Program-made: the position numbers and the translations under genes
The notes under the pieces: generated by a model
Database searches by the model: none
What the model was told of the DNA's origin: nothing
What the model saw: the letters and a program-made list of their open reading frames with translations, nothing else
Assembly: GCF_947495255.1 (NCBI RefSeq)
Contig: NZ_CANLYI010000008.1
Span: forward strand, 1-64,000
Direction: 5' to 3'
DNA from: an uncultured Winogradskyella sp.
GTDB taxonomy: Bacteria; Bacteroidota; Bacteroidia; Flavobacteriales; Flavobacteriaceae
Length of the DNA: 64,000 bases
In this document: piece by piece, positions 56,007 to 64,000 of the stretch
Position numbering within the stretch: position 1 is the first letter of the stretch
Layout: every line of letters starts with the position of its first letter

Positions 56007-57056
56007 ATGAATAAAAAATTAAGTTTTCTAGATAGTTACCTAACTCTATGGATTTTTATTGCCATGGCATTTGGCGTTGGTTTGGGATATTTTATTCCAA
56101 CGTTTCCAGATATTATTAATTCATTTAGCAGCGGAACTACAAATATTCCTATTGCTATTGGTTTAATTCTAATGATGTATCCTCCTTTGGCAAAAGTGAA
56201 TTATGCACTACTTCCAAAAGTTTTTAGAAACACAAAAATCCTTTCAATTTCATTAATTCTAAATTGGATTGTTGGCCCTGTATTAATGTTCGTTTTAGCC
56301 ATAACATTTCTACGCGATTACCCTGAATATATGGTTGGACTAATTTTAATTGGGTTAGCACGATGCATTGCAATGGTTTTAGTTTGGAACGATTTAGCTG
56401 AAGGCAGTAGCGAATATGGCGCAGGTTTAGTTGCTTTAAACAGTGTTTTTCAAGTATTTGCTTATAGTTTCTATGCTTGGATTTTTATAACCGTACTTCC
56501 TCCCTATTTTGGGTTTGAAGGCGCTATCGTAGACATTTCAATTGCAACCATAGCTGAAAGTGTTGCCATTTATTTAGGAATTCCGTTTGTTTTAGGGATT
56601 TTAAGTCGACTCATTTTAGTAAAGCTAAAAGGCGAAGAATGGTACACTAAAAAGTTTATTCCTGCAATTTCACCTATGACACTAATTGCATTACTGTTTA
56701 CCATAGTCATTATGTTTTCATTAAAAGGTGAATTGATTGTTGAAATTCCAATGGACGTCTTAATCATTGCTGTACCCTTACTAATTTATTTTAGTTTAAT
56801 GTTTATCATTGGCTTTTTTACAACAAAAGCTATGGGAGCCGATTACGATAAAACAGCTGCTGTAGCATTTACAGCTGCAGGTAATAACTTTGAATTAGCA
56901 ATCGCAGTTGCCATAGCTGTTTTTGGACTTAATTCCGGACAAGCATTCGCCGGTGTTATTGGACCTTTAGTTGAAGTACCTGCTCTTATTTTATTAGTCA
57001 AAGTTTCATTTTGGTTAAAAAAGAAATATTTTGACACGCCTAAAACTACAGTATAA
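56007..57056 (+). CDS. acr3: Arsenite efflux transporter Acr3
   Basis: The 349-residue, 10-helix protein has the Acr3 signature: [42 protein letters not shown] with the essential Cys of helix 4, and [20 protein letters not shown] with the helix-9 loop. It exports arsenite using proton motive force. The phosphoesterase gene starts directly after its stop. Confidence 0.95.
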   Translation: MNKKLSFLDSYLTLWIFIAMAFGVGLGYFIPTFPDIINSFSSGTTNIPIAIGLILMMYPPLAKVNYALLPKVFRNTKILSISLILNWIVGPVLMFVLAITFLRDYPEYMVGLILIGLARCIAMVLVWNDLAEGSSEYGAGLVALNSVFQVFAYSFYAWIFITVLPPYFGFEGAIVDISIATIAESVAIYLGIPFVLGILSRLILVKLKGEEWYTKKFIPAISPMTLIALLFTIVIMFSLKGELIVEIPMDVLIIAVPLLIYFSLMFIIGFFTTKAMGADYDKTAAVAFTAAGNNFELAIAVAIAVFGLNSGQAFAGVIGPLVEVPALILLVKVSFWLKKKYFDTPKTTV

Positions 57057-57785
57057 ATGAGAATAGCTTTCTTTTCAGACATACATGCCAATTTACCAGC
57101 ACTTGAAGCTTTTTTTAAAGATGTAGCATCCGAAAATGTTGATGCCATTTATTGCTTAGGCGATTTGGTTGGCTACAATGTTTGGCCAAATGAAGTGGTT
57201 AACGCTATTAGAAAAAGAAATATTCCTACTATTATGGGAAATCATGATGAAGCGTTATTACTTCCTATTTTACAAGAATCAAAACCATCTAATAAAGGCT
57301 TAACGCGTGCATTAGTTACTAATGAAAATAGAGACTACCTTATTAATCTACCAAGACAATTATCACTCAACTTTGTAACTGATAATGAACCTTTTAATTT
57401 ATTGATGGTTCACGGTAGTGTAAAAGCTATTAATGATTATATGGTGATTGATTATCCTGAAGCTGAAGTTTTACAAATGATGAATTCCCAAAAAGCAGAT
57501 GTATTGTTATGTGGACATACACACAAACCATTTCATCGTGTTATTAAAAGCGATAACGTCTTTAAACATGTTATAAATATTGGCTCAGTAGGAAAACCTA
57601 AAGATGGAGATTCTAGACTTTGTTATGCCATTTTAGAGCTTAATAAAAATACAACACCTTCTAATCCTGAAGCGATAAAAGTGACCTTCAAAAGAGCCAC
57701 ATACGATGTTGAAAAAGCAGCAAAAGCAGTTGAAAATAGTGAGTTTAGCACGTCTTATGCTGATGCTTTAAGAATTGCGAAATAA
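57057..57785 (+). CDS. YfcE-like metallophosphoesterase inside the ars operon
   Basis: The 242-residue calcineurin-type phosphoesterase has FFSDIHANLPALEAF, CLGDLVGYNVWPNE, MGNHDEALL, MVHGSVKAIND and CGHTHKPFHR. The start codon follows the Acr3 stop with no gap, so the two are coupled. A role in arsenic resistance is not established to my knowledge; hydrolysis of an arseno-sugar phosphate or of a nucleotide signal is possible. Confidence 0.85.
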   Translation: MRIAFFSDIHANLPALEAFFKDVASENVDAIYCLGDLVGYNVWPNEVVNAIRKRNIPTIMGNHDEALLLPILQESKPSNKGLTRALVTNENRDYLINLPRQLSLNFVTDNEPFNLLMVHGSVKAINDYMVIDYPEAEVLQMMNSQKADVLLCGHTHKPFHRVIKSDNVFKHVINIGSVGKPKDGDSRLCYAILELNKNTTPSNPEAIKVTFKRATYDVEKAAKAVENSEFSTSYADALRIAK

Positions 57786-57828
57786 ACTAACCAGAATAAT
57801 TAAATAGCTTAAAACTTTTTTTCTTAAC

Positions 57829-57842
57829 GTGACAAAAGTCAC
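57829..57842. promoter_or_regulatory. TGAC-N4-GTCA palindrome upstream of the second arsR
   Basis: GTGAC-AAAA-GTCAC is a perfect dyad of the Crp/Fnr/DNR type, just above the putative -33 region of the second arsR promoter. The same TGAC-N4-GTCA core occurs before the alginate locus at 48876. Confidence 0.45.
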
Positions 57843-57860
57843 ATTTCTTCTCAAAAACCA

Positions 57861-57876
57861 ATCGTACATTTACGAT
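57861..57876 (+). promoter_or_regulatory. Perfect ArsR-type operator before the second arsR
   Basis: ATCGTA-CATT-TACGAT is a perfect 16-bp palindrome 14 bp upstream of the ATG. The likely -7 box TACATTTA lies inside it. The same 6-4-6 design precedes the first arsR. Confidence 0.7.
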
Positions 57877-57890
57877 AGATTCTTATTGAG

Positions 57891-58196
57891 ATGAAACGAA
57901 ATTTAGAACCAATTGCATACAAAGCAGACACCGAAGCTTTAGCTAAATTCGCTAAAGCATTGGCACATCCTACACGTATTGCTATTTTAAAACATCTAGA
58001 AAACCAATCTTGTTGTTTTACAGGCGATTTAGTAGATGTTTTTCCGTTGGCACAATCTACAATTTCTCAACATCTAAAAGAATTGAAAAATGCAGGTTTA
58101 ATTCAAGGTGAATTAAAACCGCCTAAAATAAAATATTGTATTAATCAAGATAACTGGAAAACTGCCAAAACACTATTTCAACAATTTTTTGATTGA
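57891..58196 (+). CDS. arsR: ArsR family repressor 2
   Basis: The 101-residue winged-helix protein shares the fold of the first ArsR: ALAHPTRIAILKHLE, then the recognition helix AQSTISQHLKELKNAGLIQG. Its Cys pair is SCCFTGDLV, adjacent rather than Cys-x-Cys. It begins a second unit (thioredoxin, OsmC, permease, ArsF, ArsG) with its own operator. Differences in the metal-binding loop may give a different inducer range. Confidence 0.92.
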   Translation: MKRNLEPIAYKADTEALAKFAKALAHPTRIAILKHLENQSCCFTGDLVDVFPLAQSTISQHLKELKNAGLIQGELKPPKIKYCINQDNWKTAKTLFQQFFD

Positions 58197-58246
58197 TATT
58201 TTCTAATAATTAAATCGTCAATTGGCGATAAACAAATACAAATATT

Positions 58247-58483
58247 ATGAGTAAAGTAATTAAAATACTTGGTACAGGTTGCCCAAAATGCAAGACAATG
58301 ACAAGTGTTGTCACTGAGGTCGTAAAAGAAAATAACATTGATGCGACCATAGAAAAAGTTGAAGATATCATGGAGATTATGAAATTTAATGTCATGACAA
58401 CTCCAGCATTAGTAATAGATGATGTTATTACAATAAAAGGAAGAGTACCTTCAAAAAATGAAGTCTTAGCACTACTCAACTAA
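58247..58483 (+). CDS. Mini-thioredoxin (TM0996/MTH895 type)
   Basis: This 78-residue protein has a CPKC active site (ILGTGCPKCKTMT) and the cis-Pro segment NVMTTPALVIDD, like the small thioredoxins MTH895 and TM0996. It has no signal peptide, so it acts in the cytoplasm. Position suggests it supplies electrons to the arsenate reductase or to the neighbouring permease. Confidence 0.88.
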   Translation: MSKVIKILGTGCPKCKTMTSVVTEVVKENNIDATIEKVEDIMEIMKFNVMTTPALVIDDVITIKGRVPSKNEVLALLN

Positions 58484-58494
58484 ATGGAACAGTT

Positions 58495-58902
58495 ATGAAT
58501 TATCATATCAAAGCCTCTTCTATCTCAAATGAAGATGCAGTTATTCATGTAAAAGAATCGAATATAGATTTTGGTACCACTTCAAAAACTTCTGAAATTT
58601 TACCAAATCCTGCTGAATTATTCTTGGGCTCATTTGCAGCATGTATGCTTAAAAATGTAGAGCGTTTTTCGGTTATGATGAAATTTAACTACTCAAAAAC
58701 AACCCTTGAAGTCAATGCTACACGGCTAGAAAATCCGCCTAGAATGGAAAATCTAGTTTACCACTTAACTATTTATAGTGCCGACCAAAAAATCAATACA
58801 GCCTTACTAAAAAAGAATATTGAAAAGTTTGGTACTATTTATAACACTATAAAACAGTCTTGTAATATTGAAGGCACCATAAAAACGTCTCCAAATGTTT
58901 GA
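58495..58902 (+). CDS. OsmC family peroxidase-like protein
   Basis: The 135-residue protein has the OsmC/Ohr fold motifs: NPAELFLGSFAACMLKNVERFS with the peroxidatic-type Cys, and IKQSCNIEGTI with the second Cys. OsmC proteins reduce organic hydroperoxides through this Cys pair. It overlaps the permease gene start by 8 bp, suggesting coupling and a linked function in thiol or arsenical stress. Confidence 0.87.
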   Translation: MNYHIKASSISNEDAVIHVKESNIDFGTTSKTSEILPNPAELFLGSFAACMLKNVERFSVMMKFNYSKTTLEVNATRLENPPRMENLVYHLTIYSADQKINTALLKKNIEKFGTIYNTIKQSCNIEGTIKTSPNV

Positions 58903-59869
58903 TTGGTTACAACACTTTGCGGATTGGTTAATTTATTCAGTTTTCGGAATTGAAGTAGAAACACATTTGGGCATTGCGCTTAATTTCTTTGTACACGACA
59001 CCCTTAAAATTCTCATTCTACTTTTCTTTATTGTTTTTATAATGGGAATTGTAAATGCTTATTTCCCAATTGAAAGACTCAAAGATTATCTAAATAAGAA
59101 AAAGTTATACGGATTAGAATACTTCTTTTCTTCCATATTTGGTGCGATAACTCCATTTTGCTCCTGTTCTTCTGTGCCACTTTTTATTGGCTTTGTACAA
59201 GGCGGAATTCCTCTTGGAGTTACTTTTTCATTCCTTATTACGTCGCCATTAGTTAATGAAGTCGCTGTCGCTATGTTTATTGGCATGTTTGGTGTAAAAG
59301 CCACATTAATTTATGTAGTCTCAGGCATTCTATTAGGAACTATTGGTGGTTGGCTTCTAGGTAAATTAAACCTAGAACCCTTATTATCTGATTGGGTAAA
59401 GCAGATTCTAGAAAATAAAATGCACCAAGCCGAATTTCAAAATGAACAACGGACCTTTTACCAACGCTTACCAGAAATAACAAATGGTGCTTGGGCTATT
59501 GTAAAAAGCGTACTGCTTTATGTAATTATAGGAATTGCAATTGGTGCAGCCATGCATGGTTACGTGCCAGAAAACTTTTTTCATCAGTATTTAGGTGGTG
59601 GAGAATGGTGGACAGTTCCACTTGCAGTAATCGTTGCTGTACCAATGTATGCGAATGCAGCAGGCATTGTGCCTGTAATTCAGGTATTTGTAGCTAAAGG
59701 TGTTCCATTAGGCACGGCTATTGCCTTTATGATGGCAACCATAGGCTTATCAATACCAGAAGCTACATTGCTTAAAAAAGTAATGTCCTTAAAACTTATT
59801 GCAATCTTTTTTGGAGTTATTACGCTTTGCATCATTCTTTCTGGCTACTTATTCAACATATTATTATAA
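58895..59869 (+). CDS. ArsP-like permease (DUF318 family)
   Basis: The 324-residue, ~8-helix protein has the PFCSCSSVPLFIGFVQGGIPLG loop with the Cys-Ser-Cys pair and a second GAAMHG... PMYANAAGIVPVIQVF region typical of PF03773 permeases. ArsP exports trivalent organoarsenicals such as methylarsenite and roxarsone(III). Other members move copper or zinc. In this operon with ArsF and ArsG the organoarsenical role is more likely. Confidence 0.83.
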   Translation: MFDWLQHFADWLIYSVFGIEVETHLGIALNFFVHDTLKILILLFFIVFIMGIVNAYFPIERLKDYLNKKKLYGLEYFFSSIFGAITPFCSCSSVPLFIGFVQGGIPLGVTFSFLITSPLVNEVAVAMFIGMFGVKATLIYVVSGILLGTIGGWLLGKLNLEPLLSDWVKQILENKMHQAEFQNEQRTFYQRLPEITNGAWAIVKSVLLYVIIGIAIGAAMHGYVPENFFHQYLGGGEWWTVPLAVIVAVPMYANAAGIVPVIQVFVAKGVPLGTAIAFMMATIGLSIPEATLLKKVMSLKLIAIFFGVITLCIILSGYLFNILL

Positions 59870-59886
59870 ACTTAAATTGATATAAA

Positions 59887-60327
59887 ATGAAAAACTCAAT
59901 TAAATTCTTTGCCTTAATTACCATAGGATTAATGCTCATGGCTTGTAATGGTCAAAACAAAAATGAAAATAAAACTGTAGATAAGTCGGTTTCTAAAATT
60001 GAAGTGTACGACTTCCATTCTACACACAGATGCATGACATGTAATGCTATTGAAGCAAATACAAAATACACTTTAGACACCTATTTTTCTAATGAATTGA
60101 AAACTGAAAAAATTACGTTTCAGGTAATCAATGTAGATGAAGAACAAAACGAACAAATTGCAGAAAAATTTGAAGCCTCAGGAACTGCCTTAATTTTAAA
60201 TGTTATTAAAGACGGAAAAGAAACCAAAATTGATTTAACGGAATTTGCCTTTATAGAAGGAAATGATCAAGATGTTTTTTCAAAAGAACTAAAAGCTAAA
60301 ATTGATAAAGAATTAAAAACACTTTAG
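59887..60327 (+). CDS. ArsF-like lipoprotein (nitroreductase-subunit family)
   Basis: This 146-residue lipoprotein (lipobox LMAC) has a CMTC motif in THRCMTCNAIEANTKY and a thioredoxin-like domain. It matches the ArsF family that I recall being annotated as a nitrophenyl-compound nitroreductase subunit in organoarsenical (ArsEFG) operons. The gene is followed after 19 bp by arsG, so the pair is as in those operons. Confidence 0.75.
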   Translation: MKNSIKFFALITIGLMLMACNGQNKNENKTVDKSVSKIEVYDFHSTHRCMTCNAIEANTKYTLDTYFSNELKTEKITFQVINVDEEQNEQIAEKFEASGTALILNVIKDGKETKIDLTEFAFIEGNDQDVFSKELKAKIDKELKTL

Positions 60328-60346
60328 TTTCTAGAGAATAAGTAAA

Positions 60347-61056
60347 ATGGATGTTCTACAATCGCTTTTAGAGAATTCTAATTTTCCTGTATTATCAGCT
60401 TTAATACTAGGATTAATGACAGCTATTAGCCCTTGTCCTTTAGCTACTAACATTACTGCGACTGCATTTATTTCTAAAAATATTTCGAATAAAAAAAAAG
60501 TATTCCTAAGTGGTTTATTGTATTCTCTTGGTCGTGGTTTTAGTTATACTGTAATTGGTTTAATACTTTATTTTGGCGCTAGTAAATTTCATATTGCAAG
60601 ATTTTTTAACCAAAATGGCGAAAAGTATCTAGGTCCTTTATTGATTATTATTGGCTTAATAATGCTCAATATTATTAAGTTGAATTTCTTAGGGAAGTCT
60701 AATTTTCAAGAAAAACTGTCTGATAAATTCAAGGATAAAGGTTTATTGGGTTCATTTCTTATAGGAGTTGTATTTGCTTTAGCCTTTTGTCCTTACTCTG
60801 GTGCTTTATTTTTTGGATACTAATTCCTATGAGTATAAGTTCTGTAGACGGATTATATTTACCCATAGTATTCGCCTTAGGAACAGGTTTACCAGTTATT
60901 CTTTTTACCTATTTATTGGCGTTTACAGCTGGGAAAATTGGCGTATTCTACAATCGAATTACTAAAATTGAAAAAGTAATGCGTTATATAACTGGTGTCG
61001 TTTTTATTAGTACTGGTCTATATTATGTCGCTATTTTCTCAGGACTAATAGACTAA
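60347..61056 (+). pseudogene. ArsG-like efflux permease interrupted by a frameshift
   Basis: The upstream frame (60347-60823) reads the first ~158 residues of an ArsG/CcdA-like permease (AISPCPLATNITATAF, LAFCPYSGALFFG) and then meets TAC TAA. The downstream frame, one step back, reads LIPMSISSVDGLYLPIVFALGTGLPVILF to the normal end at 61056. Adding one A after GGA at 60815-60817 restores FFGILIPMS and a 236-residue protein. The product would export aromatic arsenicals, as in ArsEFG systems. A sequencing deletion or a recent null mutation is likely. A T6 run precedes the site. Confidence 0.8.
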
Positions 61057-61184
61057 ATTGTAAGATAATTTGAAATAATTAAAGAATTACTAATTGAAAA
61101 TGAATTTGTTTTATTTCAATATAATTTAACTATGACTAAATAAAGAAAAGTTTAAAAATATAATGCTTTTATCAAAAACAAAAA

Positions 61185-62189
61185 TTAACTTAAAATTCTG
61201 ACTAACATCTCCTTAAGCAAGTCGCCTTGAGGTGTTGCATTAGCACCTACACCTTTGCTTTTTACATCAAATTCTCGTAAAACGCCAATTACATAACTCA
61301 CTTTTCGCATTGGATAATGACGTGCTGCATCTAAATATTCATTGACAAAATAAGGATTCACTTTTAAAGCTGAAGCAACACTTCTTGGGTTTCTGTCAGA
61401 CATGCCATGAAGATGTAATAATTGCGAAAAGAAACCAAACAACAAAGCCACAGTTACAACCATAGGATTATCCTTTGGGTTGTCCGCAAAATACTTAGCA
61501 ATTTTATGCGCTTTTAAAACATCACGTTGTCCAACTGCCTTACGTAATTCAAAATTATTGTAATCTTTACTGATACCAATATTCTCCTCAATATGATCTG
61601 GTGTAATTTGAGTACCTTCTGGTAGAACAATTTTAAGTTTACTGAGTTCGTTGTCAATTTTACTTAAATCGGTTCCTAAGAACTCAACTAACATTTGTGC
61701 CGCTTTAGGCGCAATATTGTAATTCTGTCCAGCCAAAACACGTCTTATCCAATCGGAAACTTGGTTTTCGTACATTTTTTTACTCTCGTAAACAACGCCA
61801 ACCTTATTTATAGCTTTATACAAAGCCTTACGCTTATCTAATTTTTTGTATTTATAATTAAGAACTAAAACTGTTGAAGGTTGCGGATTAGCAGCATATT
61901 GTGCCAATTTTTCGATACTACGACTTAAATCTTGCGCTTCTTTTACAATGACCACTTGGCGCTCAGCCATCATCGGGTAACGCTTGGCATTACTTACAAT
62001 ATCATCAATAGTTACATCACGACCGTAAAGCACCATTTGATTAAACCCTTTTTCGGCTTCATCTAGCACATTATTTTCAATATAATCAGAAACCTTATCA
62101 ATATAATAAGCCTCTTCACCCATTAAAAAATAAATAGGTTTAAGGTCTCCCTTTTTTATGGCTGCTACTAATTGTTTTACTTCGTCCAA
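61185..62189 (-). CDS. holA: DNA polymerase III delta subunit
   Basis: The 334-residue protein has the HolA layout: PIYFLMGEEAYYIDKV, AERQVVIVKEAQDLSRS, a RecA-like core, then helical FLGTDLSKIDNELSKL, ENIGISKDYNNFELRKAVGQRD and the C-terminal collar domain. It opens the sliding clamp in the clamp-loader complex. It is divergent from the HsdR-N-like gene. Confidence 0.95.
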   Translation of the reverse strand: MDEVKQLVAAIKKGDLKPIYFLMGEEAYYIDKVSDYIENNVLDEAEKGFNQMVLYGRDVTIDDIVSNAKRYPMMAERQVVIVKEAQDLSRSIEKLAQYAANPQPSTVLVLNYKYKKLDKRKALYKAINKVGVVYESKKMYENQVSDWIRRVLAGQNYNIAPKAAQMLVEFLGTDLSKIDNELSKLKIVLPEGTQITPDHIEENIGISKDYNNFELRKAVGQRDVLKAHKIAKYFADNPKDNPMVVTVALLFGFFSQLLHLHGMSDRNPRSVASALKVNPYFVNEYLDAARHYPMRKVSYVIGVLREFDVKSKGVGANATPQGDLLKEMLVRILS

Positions 62190-62278
62190 AAGCTTAAAAT
62201 TCCGAGTTTATAATTCAAAAATACCTATGCTTAAAATTTAGCTTCAAACTAAATAATAAGGATTTTAGGAATTGAAAA

Positions 62279-62309
62279 TTGTGATTTGCGGTTTTCTACT
62301 TTAACTTTG
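62279..62309 (+). promoter_or_regulatory. Promoter of the HsdR-N-like gene
   Basis: TTG (62279-62281) and TAACTTTG (62302-62309) are 20 bp apart, a good match to the Bacteroidetes promoter. The -7 box ends 20 bp before the GTG start at 62330. Confidence 0.6.
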
Positions 62310-62329
62310 AAAAAAATTAAGGCCTTAAC

Positions 62330-62782
62330 GTGTTTCAAGAACTCAACTTTCCAAAGTTTGAATACCGTTTCAAAAGTACAGAAAATAAAGTTTCTATTTT
62401 TGATGTCATTCGGAAAAAATTCATCATTCTTCAACCCGAAGAATGGGTAAGGCAGCATTGCGTTCATTATCTAATAAATGATAAAAACTACCCTATATCA
62501 TTGATTAATGTCGAAAAAGAACTGACTATAAACGGCTTAAAGAAACGCTATGATATTGTGATTTTTAATTCTGACGGCAGTATTTTTTTAATTGTAGAAT
62601 GTAAATCGCATAGTATAAAAATAGACCAAACTACTTTTGACCAAATTGCACGTTACAACCTAGTTTTAAATGCCACCTATTTAATGGTTACTAATGGTTT
62701 AAATCATTATTATTGTGAAATGGATATGGAAAGTGAACGTTATTCTTTTTTAAAAACAATACCAGATTATAAACCTAATTAA
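62330..62782 (+). CDS. HsdR-N-like PD-(D/E)XK protein
   Basis: This 150-residue protein (GTG start) resembles the isolated N-terminal domain of type I restriction subunit HsdR: LNFPKFEYRF, WVRQHCVHYLI, KKRYDIVIFN and SIFLIVECKSHS, where Asp and Glu-x-Lys form the nuclease site. There is no motor domain, HsdM or HsdS nearby, so it is not a working restriction system. It directly adjoins the glycosyltransferase gene (stop then ATG). Role unknown, perhaps DNA maintenance. Confidence 0.8.
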   Translation: MFQELNFPKFEYRFKSTENKVSIFDVIRKKFIILQPEEWVRQHCVHYLINDKNYPISLINVEKELTINGLKKRYDIVIFNSDGSIFLIVECKSHSIKIDQTTFDQIARYNLVLNATYLMVTNGLNHYYCEMDMESERYSFLKTIPDYKPN

Positions 62783-63775
62783 ATGCTTCAAACCAAAGAT
62801 TTTGCTGTTGTTATTTTAAACTGGAATGGAAAAGCTCTGCTTCAGCAATTTTTACCTTCTGTTTTAAAATATTCTGATGATGCTGTGATTTATGTGGCTG
62901 ATAATGCCTCTACTGATTATTCTGTTGCTTTTATATCTGAAACATTTCCGACGGTAAAAATCATTAATAATAATGAAAATGGAGGTTATGCTAAAGGATA
63001 TAATGATGCCCTTAAACACGTTGAAGAACCACTAATCTGCTTGGTGAATAATGATATAGAAGTCACGGAGAATTGGTTACAACCTATAATTGCAGAGTTC
63101 AATACTGAAGACACTACAGCAATCATTCAACCAAAAATATTAGATTTTAAAGATAAAACGCATTTTGAATATGCTGGTGCAGCTGGAGGATTTATAGATA
63201 AATATGGTTATCCTTATTGCAGAGGACGCATATTTGATACTATAGAAGAAGACAAAGGTCAATACAATGATACCAAAGCTATTTTCTGGGCTTCTGGTGC
63301 TTGTTTTTTTATTAAAAACTCAGTTTATAAGGAATTAGAAGGTTTTGATGAATCTTATTTTGCGCACATGGAGGAAATTGATTTGTGCTGGCGCGCTTTT
63401 AATAATAATTATAATACCAAGTATATAGGGACTTCTACCGTTTATCATGTTGGTGGTGCAACTTTAAGCAACACAAATCCTAGAAAAACGTATCTCAATT
63501 TTAGAAATAGCCTGTTTACACTTTTAAAGAATACAGATTCTAATCTGCTTTATAAAATATGGGTTAGAATGGTACTTGATGGTGTTGCAGGAGTTCGGTT
63601 TTTGTTTCAACTTAAACCTGCTTTTTTAGTTGCAATTCTTAAAGCTCACTTTTCTTTTTATGTAAATCTACCAAGACTTTTAAAACAGCGCAAACAGTTA
63701 CCTAAACGTCCTGGTTATTACGAATCGAGCTCTATTGTTTGGTCTTATTTTATAAAGAAAAGAACAACATTTTAA
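62783..63775 (+). CDS. Glycosyltransferase family 2
   Basis: The 330-residue GT2 enzyme has AVVILNWNGKALLQQFLP, YVADNASTDYS, the NGGYAKGYNDAL segment, CLVNNDIEVTENW with the DxD-type metal site, and FDESYFAHMEEIDLCWRAF. It transfers a sugar, rhamnose-type by resemblance, to a lipid or polysaccharide acceptor. A hydrophobic C-terminal segment (VRFLFQLKPAFLVAIL) may attach it to the membrane. The acceptor is unknown. Confidence 0.87.
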   Translation: MLQTKDFAVVILNWNGKALLQQFLPSVLKYSDDAVIYVADNASTDYSVAFISETFPTVKIINNNENGGYAKGYNDALKHVEEPLICLVNNDIEVTENWLQPIIAEFNTEDTTAIIQPKILDFKDKTHFEYAGAAGGFIDKYGYPYCRGRIFDTIEEDKGQYNDTKAIFWASGACFFIKNSVYKELEGFDESYFAHMEEIDLCWRAFNNNYNTKYIGTSTVYHVGGATLSNTNPRKTYLNFRNSLFTLLKNTDSNLLYKIWVRMVLDGVAGVRFLFQLKPAFLVAILKAHFSFYVNLPRLLKQRKQLPKRPGYYESSSIVWSYFIKKRTTF

Positions 63776-63834
63776 TTGTTTATAAAACTGTTAAAGTTTT
63801 TGTTAATCCATGTACCATCGACTCTTCTTTTGCA

Positions 63835-63842
63835 TAATTTTG
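63835..63842 (+). promoter_or_regulatory. -7 element of the lipoprotein gene
   Basis: TAATTTTG matches TAnnTTTG, 37 bp before the ATG at 63880. Confidence 0.5.
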
Positions 63843-63879
63843 TTATGTTAAAACTAAAATTTTAAACTATAATTAAATT

Positions 63880-64000
63880 ATGAAAAAATTAATGTTATTA
63901 AGTGCATGTACAATGTTGTTTTTGGCGTCTTGTGTGTCGAAAAAAGAGCACCTTGCATTACAAGAAAAATATCAAGAAACTCAAGATTTATTAAATACTG
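63880..64000 (+). CDS. Lipoprotein start, probable OmpA family (3' end outside window)
   Basis: Only 40 residues are visible: a lipoprotein signal (lipobox FLASC, Cys near residue 18) followed by a charged helix (SKKEHLALQEKYQETQDLLN) resembling the coiled coil before the OmpA domain in flavobacterial OmpA-family lipoproteins. The start is chosen from the signal peptide and the -7 box at 63835. The OmpA domain itself would lie outside. Confidence 0.55.
   Translation, partial: MKKLMLLSACTMLFLASCVSKKEHLALQEKYQETQDLLNT

Noticed and set aside
60809..60823. Programmed -1 frameshift in arsG
   Set aside because: Slippage on T6 would give a Trp in place of the family Gly, and no stimulatory hairpin is evident. 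A one-base deletion after GGA explains the data better, though slippage is not fully excluded.
62330..62782. Type I restriction-modification system
   Set aside because: Only the HsdR N-terminal-like domain is present; there is no helicase motor, HsdM or HsdS.

Overview
The window is an AT-rich chromosomal segment that I place in the family Flavobacteriaceae (Bacteroidetes), probably a marine strain. The evidence is a PorP/SprF protein, a giant SprB-repeat adhesin with a type B type IX secretion (T9SS) sorting domain, a peptidase with a type A sorting tail, Bacteroidetes-type promoters (TAnnTTTG at -7), A-rich sequences instead of Shine-Dalgarno sites, an alginate lyase, and many genes typical of flavobacteria. 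No rRNA, tRNA, insertion sequence, prophage or CRISPR array was seen. Both ends cut genes: a coiled-coil protein with a SPOR-like end on the left, and a lipoprotein with an OmpA-family-like start on the right.

Layout. 1-10.3 kb is a surface-protein locus: the tail of a coiled-coil/SPOR-like protein, a 2736-residue SprB-repeat adhesin and its PorP/SprF partner. 10.3-18.4 kb holds a membrane-embedded winged-helix regulator, a DUF1853 protein, a DUF3857/transglutaminase protein, an RluE-like pseudouridine synthase without a normal start codon, an unknown secreted protein, a superfamily 2 helicase, an orphan ExbD and a 3D-domain lipoprotein. 18.4-18.8 kb has two tiny ORFs around a TCAA tetranucleotide repeat. 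18.8-38.7 kb is mostly housekeeping: a secreted T9SS serine peptidase, a fused 2-oxoacid dehydrogenase E1, an IPNS-type dioxygenase, SUI1, a DUF1835 protein, a nucleoside phosphorylase, a cytoplasmic binding-protein-like protein, uracil-DNA glycosylase, a MutS2-like protein, a DUF4139 protein, a sulfurtransferase, a dicarboxylate symporter, chorismate synthase and an LpxH-like phosphoesterase. A multibranched RNA-like structure lies at 33.6-33.7 kb.

38.7-48.6 kb contains a large FAD/Fe-S dehydrogenase, a small beta-barrel protein, a two-gene radical SAM/DUF4130 DNA-repair module with an operator-like palindrome, gcvT, an NAD-binding reductase, pterin dehydratase, a YebC protein and an acetyltransferase. 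49.0-54.4 kb is a compact alginate locus: a KduD/DehR-type reductase, a two-domain PL6 lyase lipoprotein, an Nramp-fold transporter that has lost the usual metal ligands, and a Tat-exported TIM-barrel protein. It has no SusC/SusD pair.

54.5-61.1 kb is an arsenic island with two arsR genes, each behind the same type of palindromic operator. Arsenate would be reduced by a Cys-based reductase and arsenite exported by Acr3. An ArsP-like permease, ArsF and a frameshifted ArsG suggest additional handling of organoarsenicals. A phosphoesterase, a DUF6428 protein, a mini-thioredoxin and an OsmC protein are embedded in the same unit. 61.2-64 kb holds holA, an HsdR-N-like nuclease-fold protein, a family 2 glycosyltransferase and the start of the lipoprotein gene.

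All functional calls come from reading motifs and recalling family features; no database search was run.
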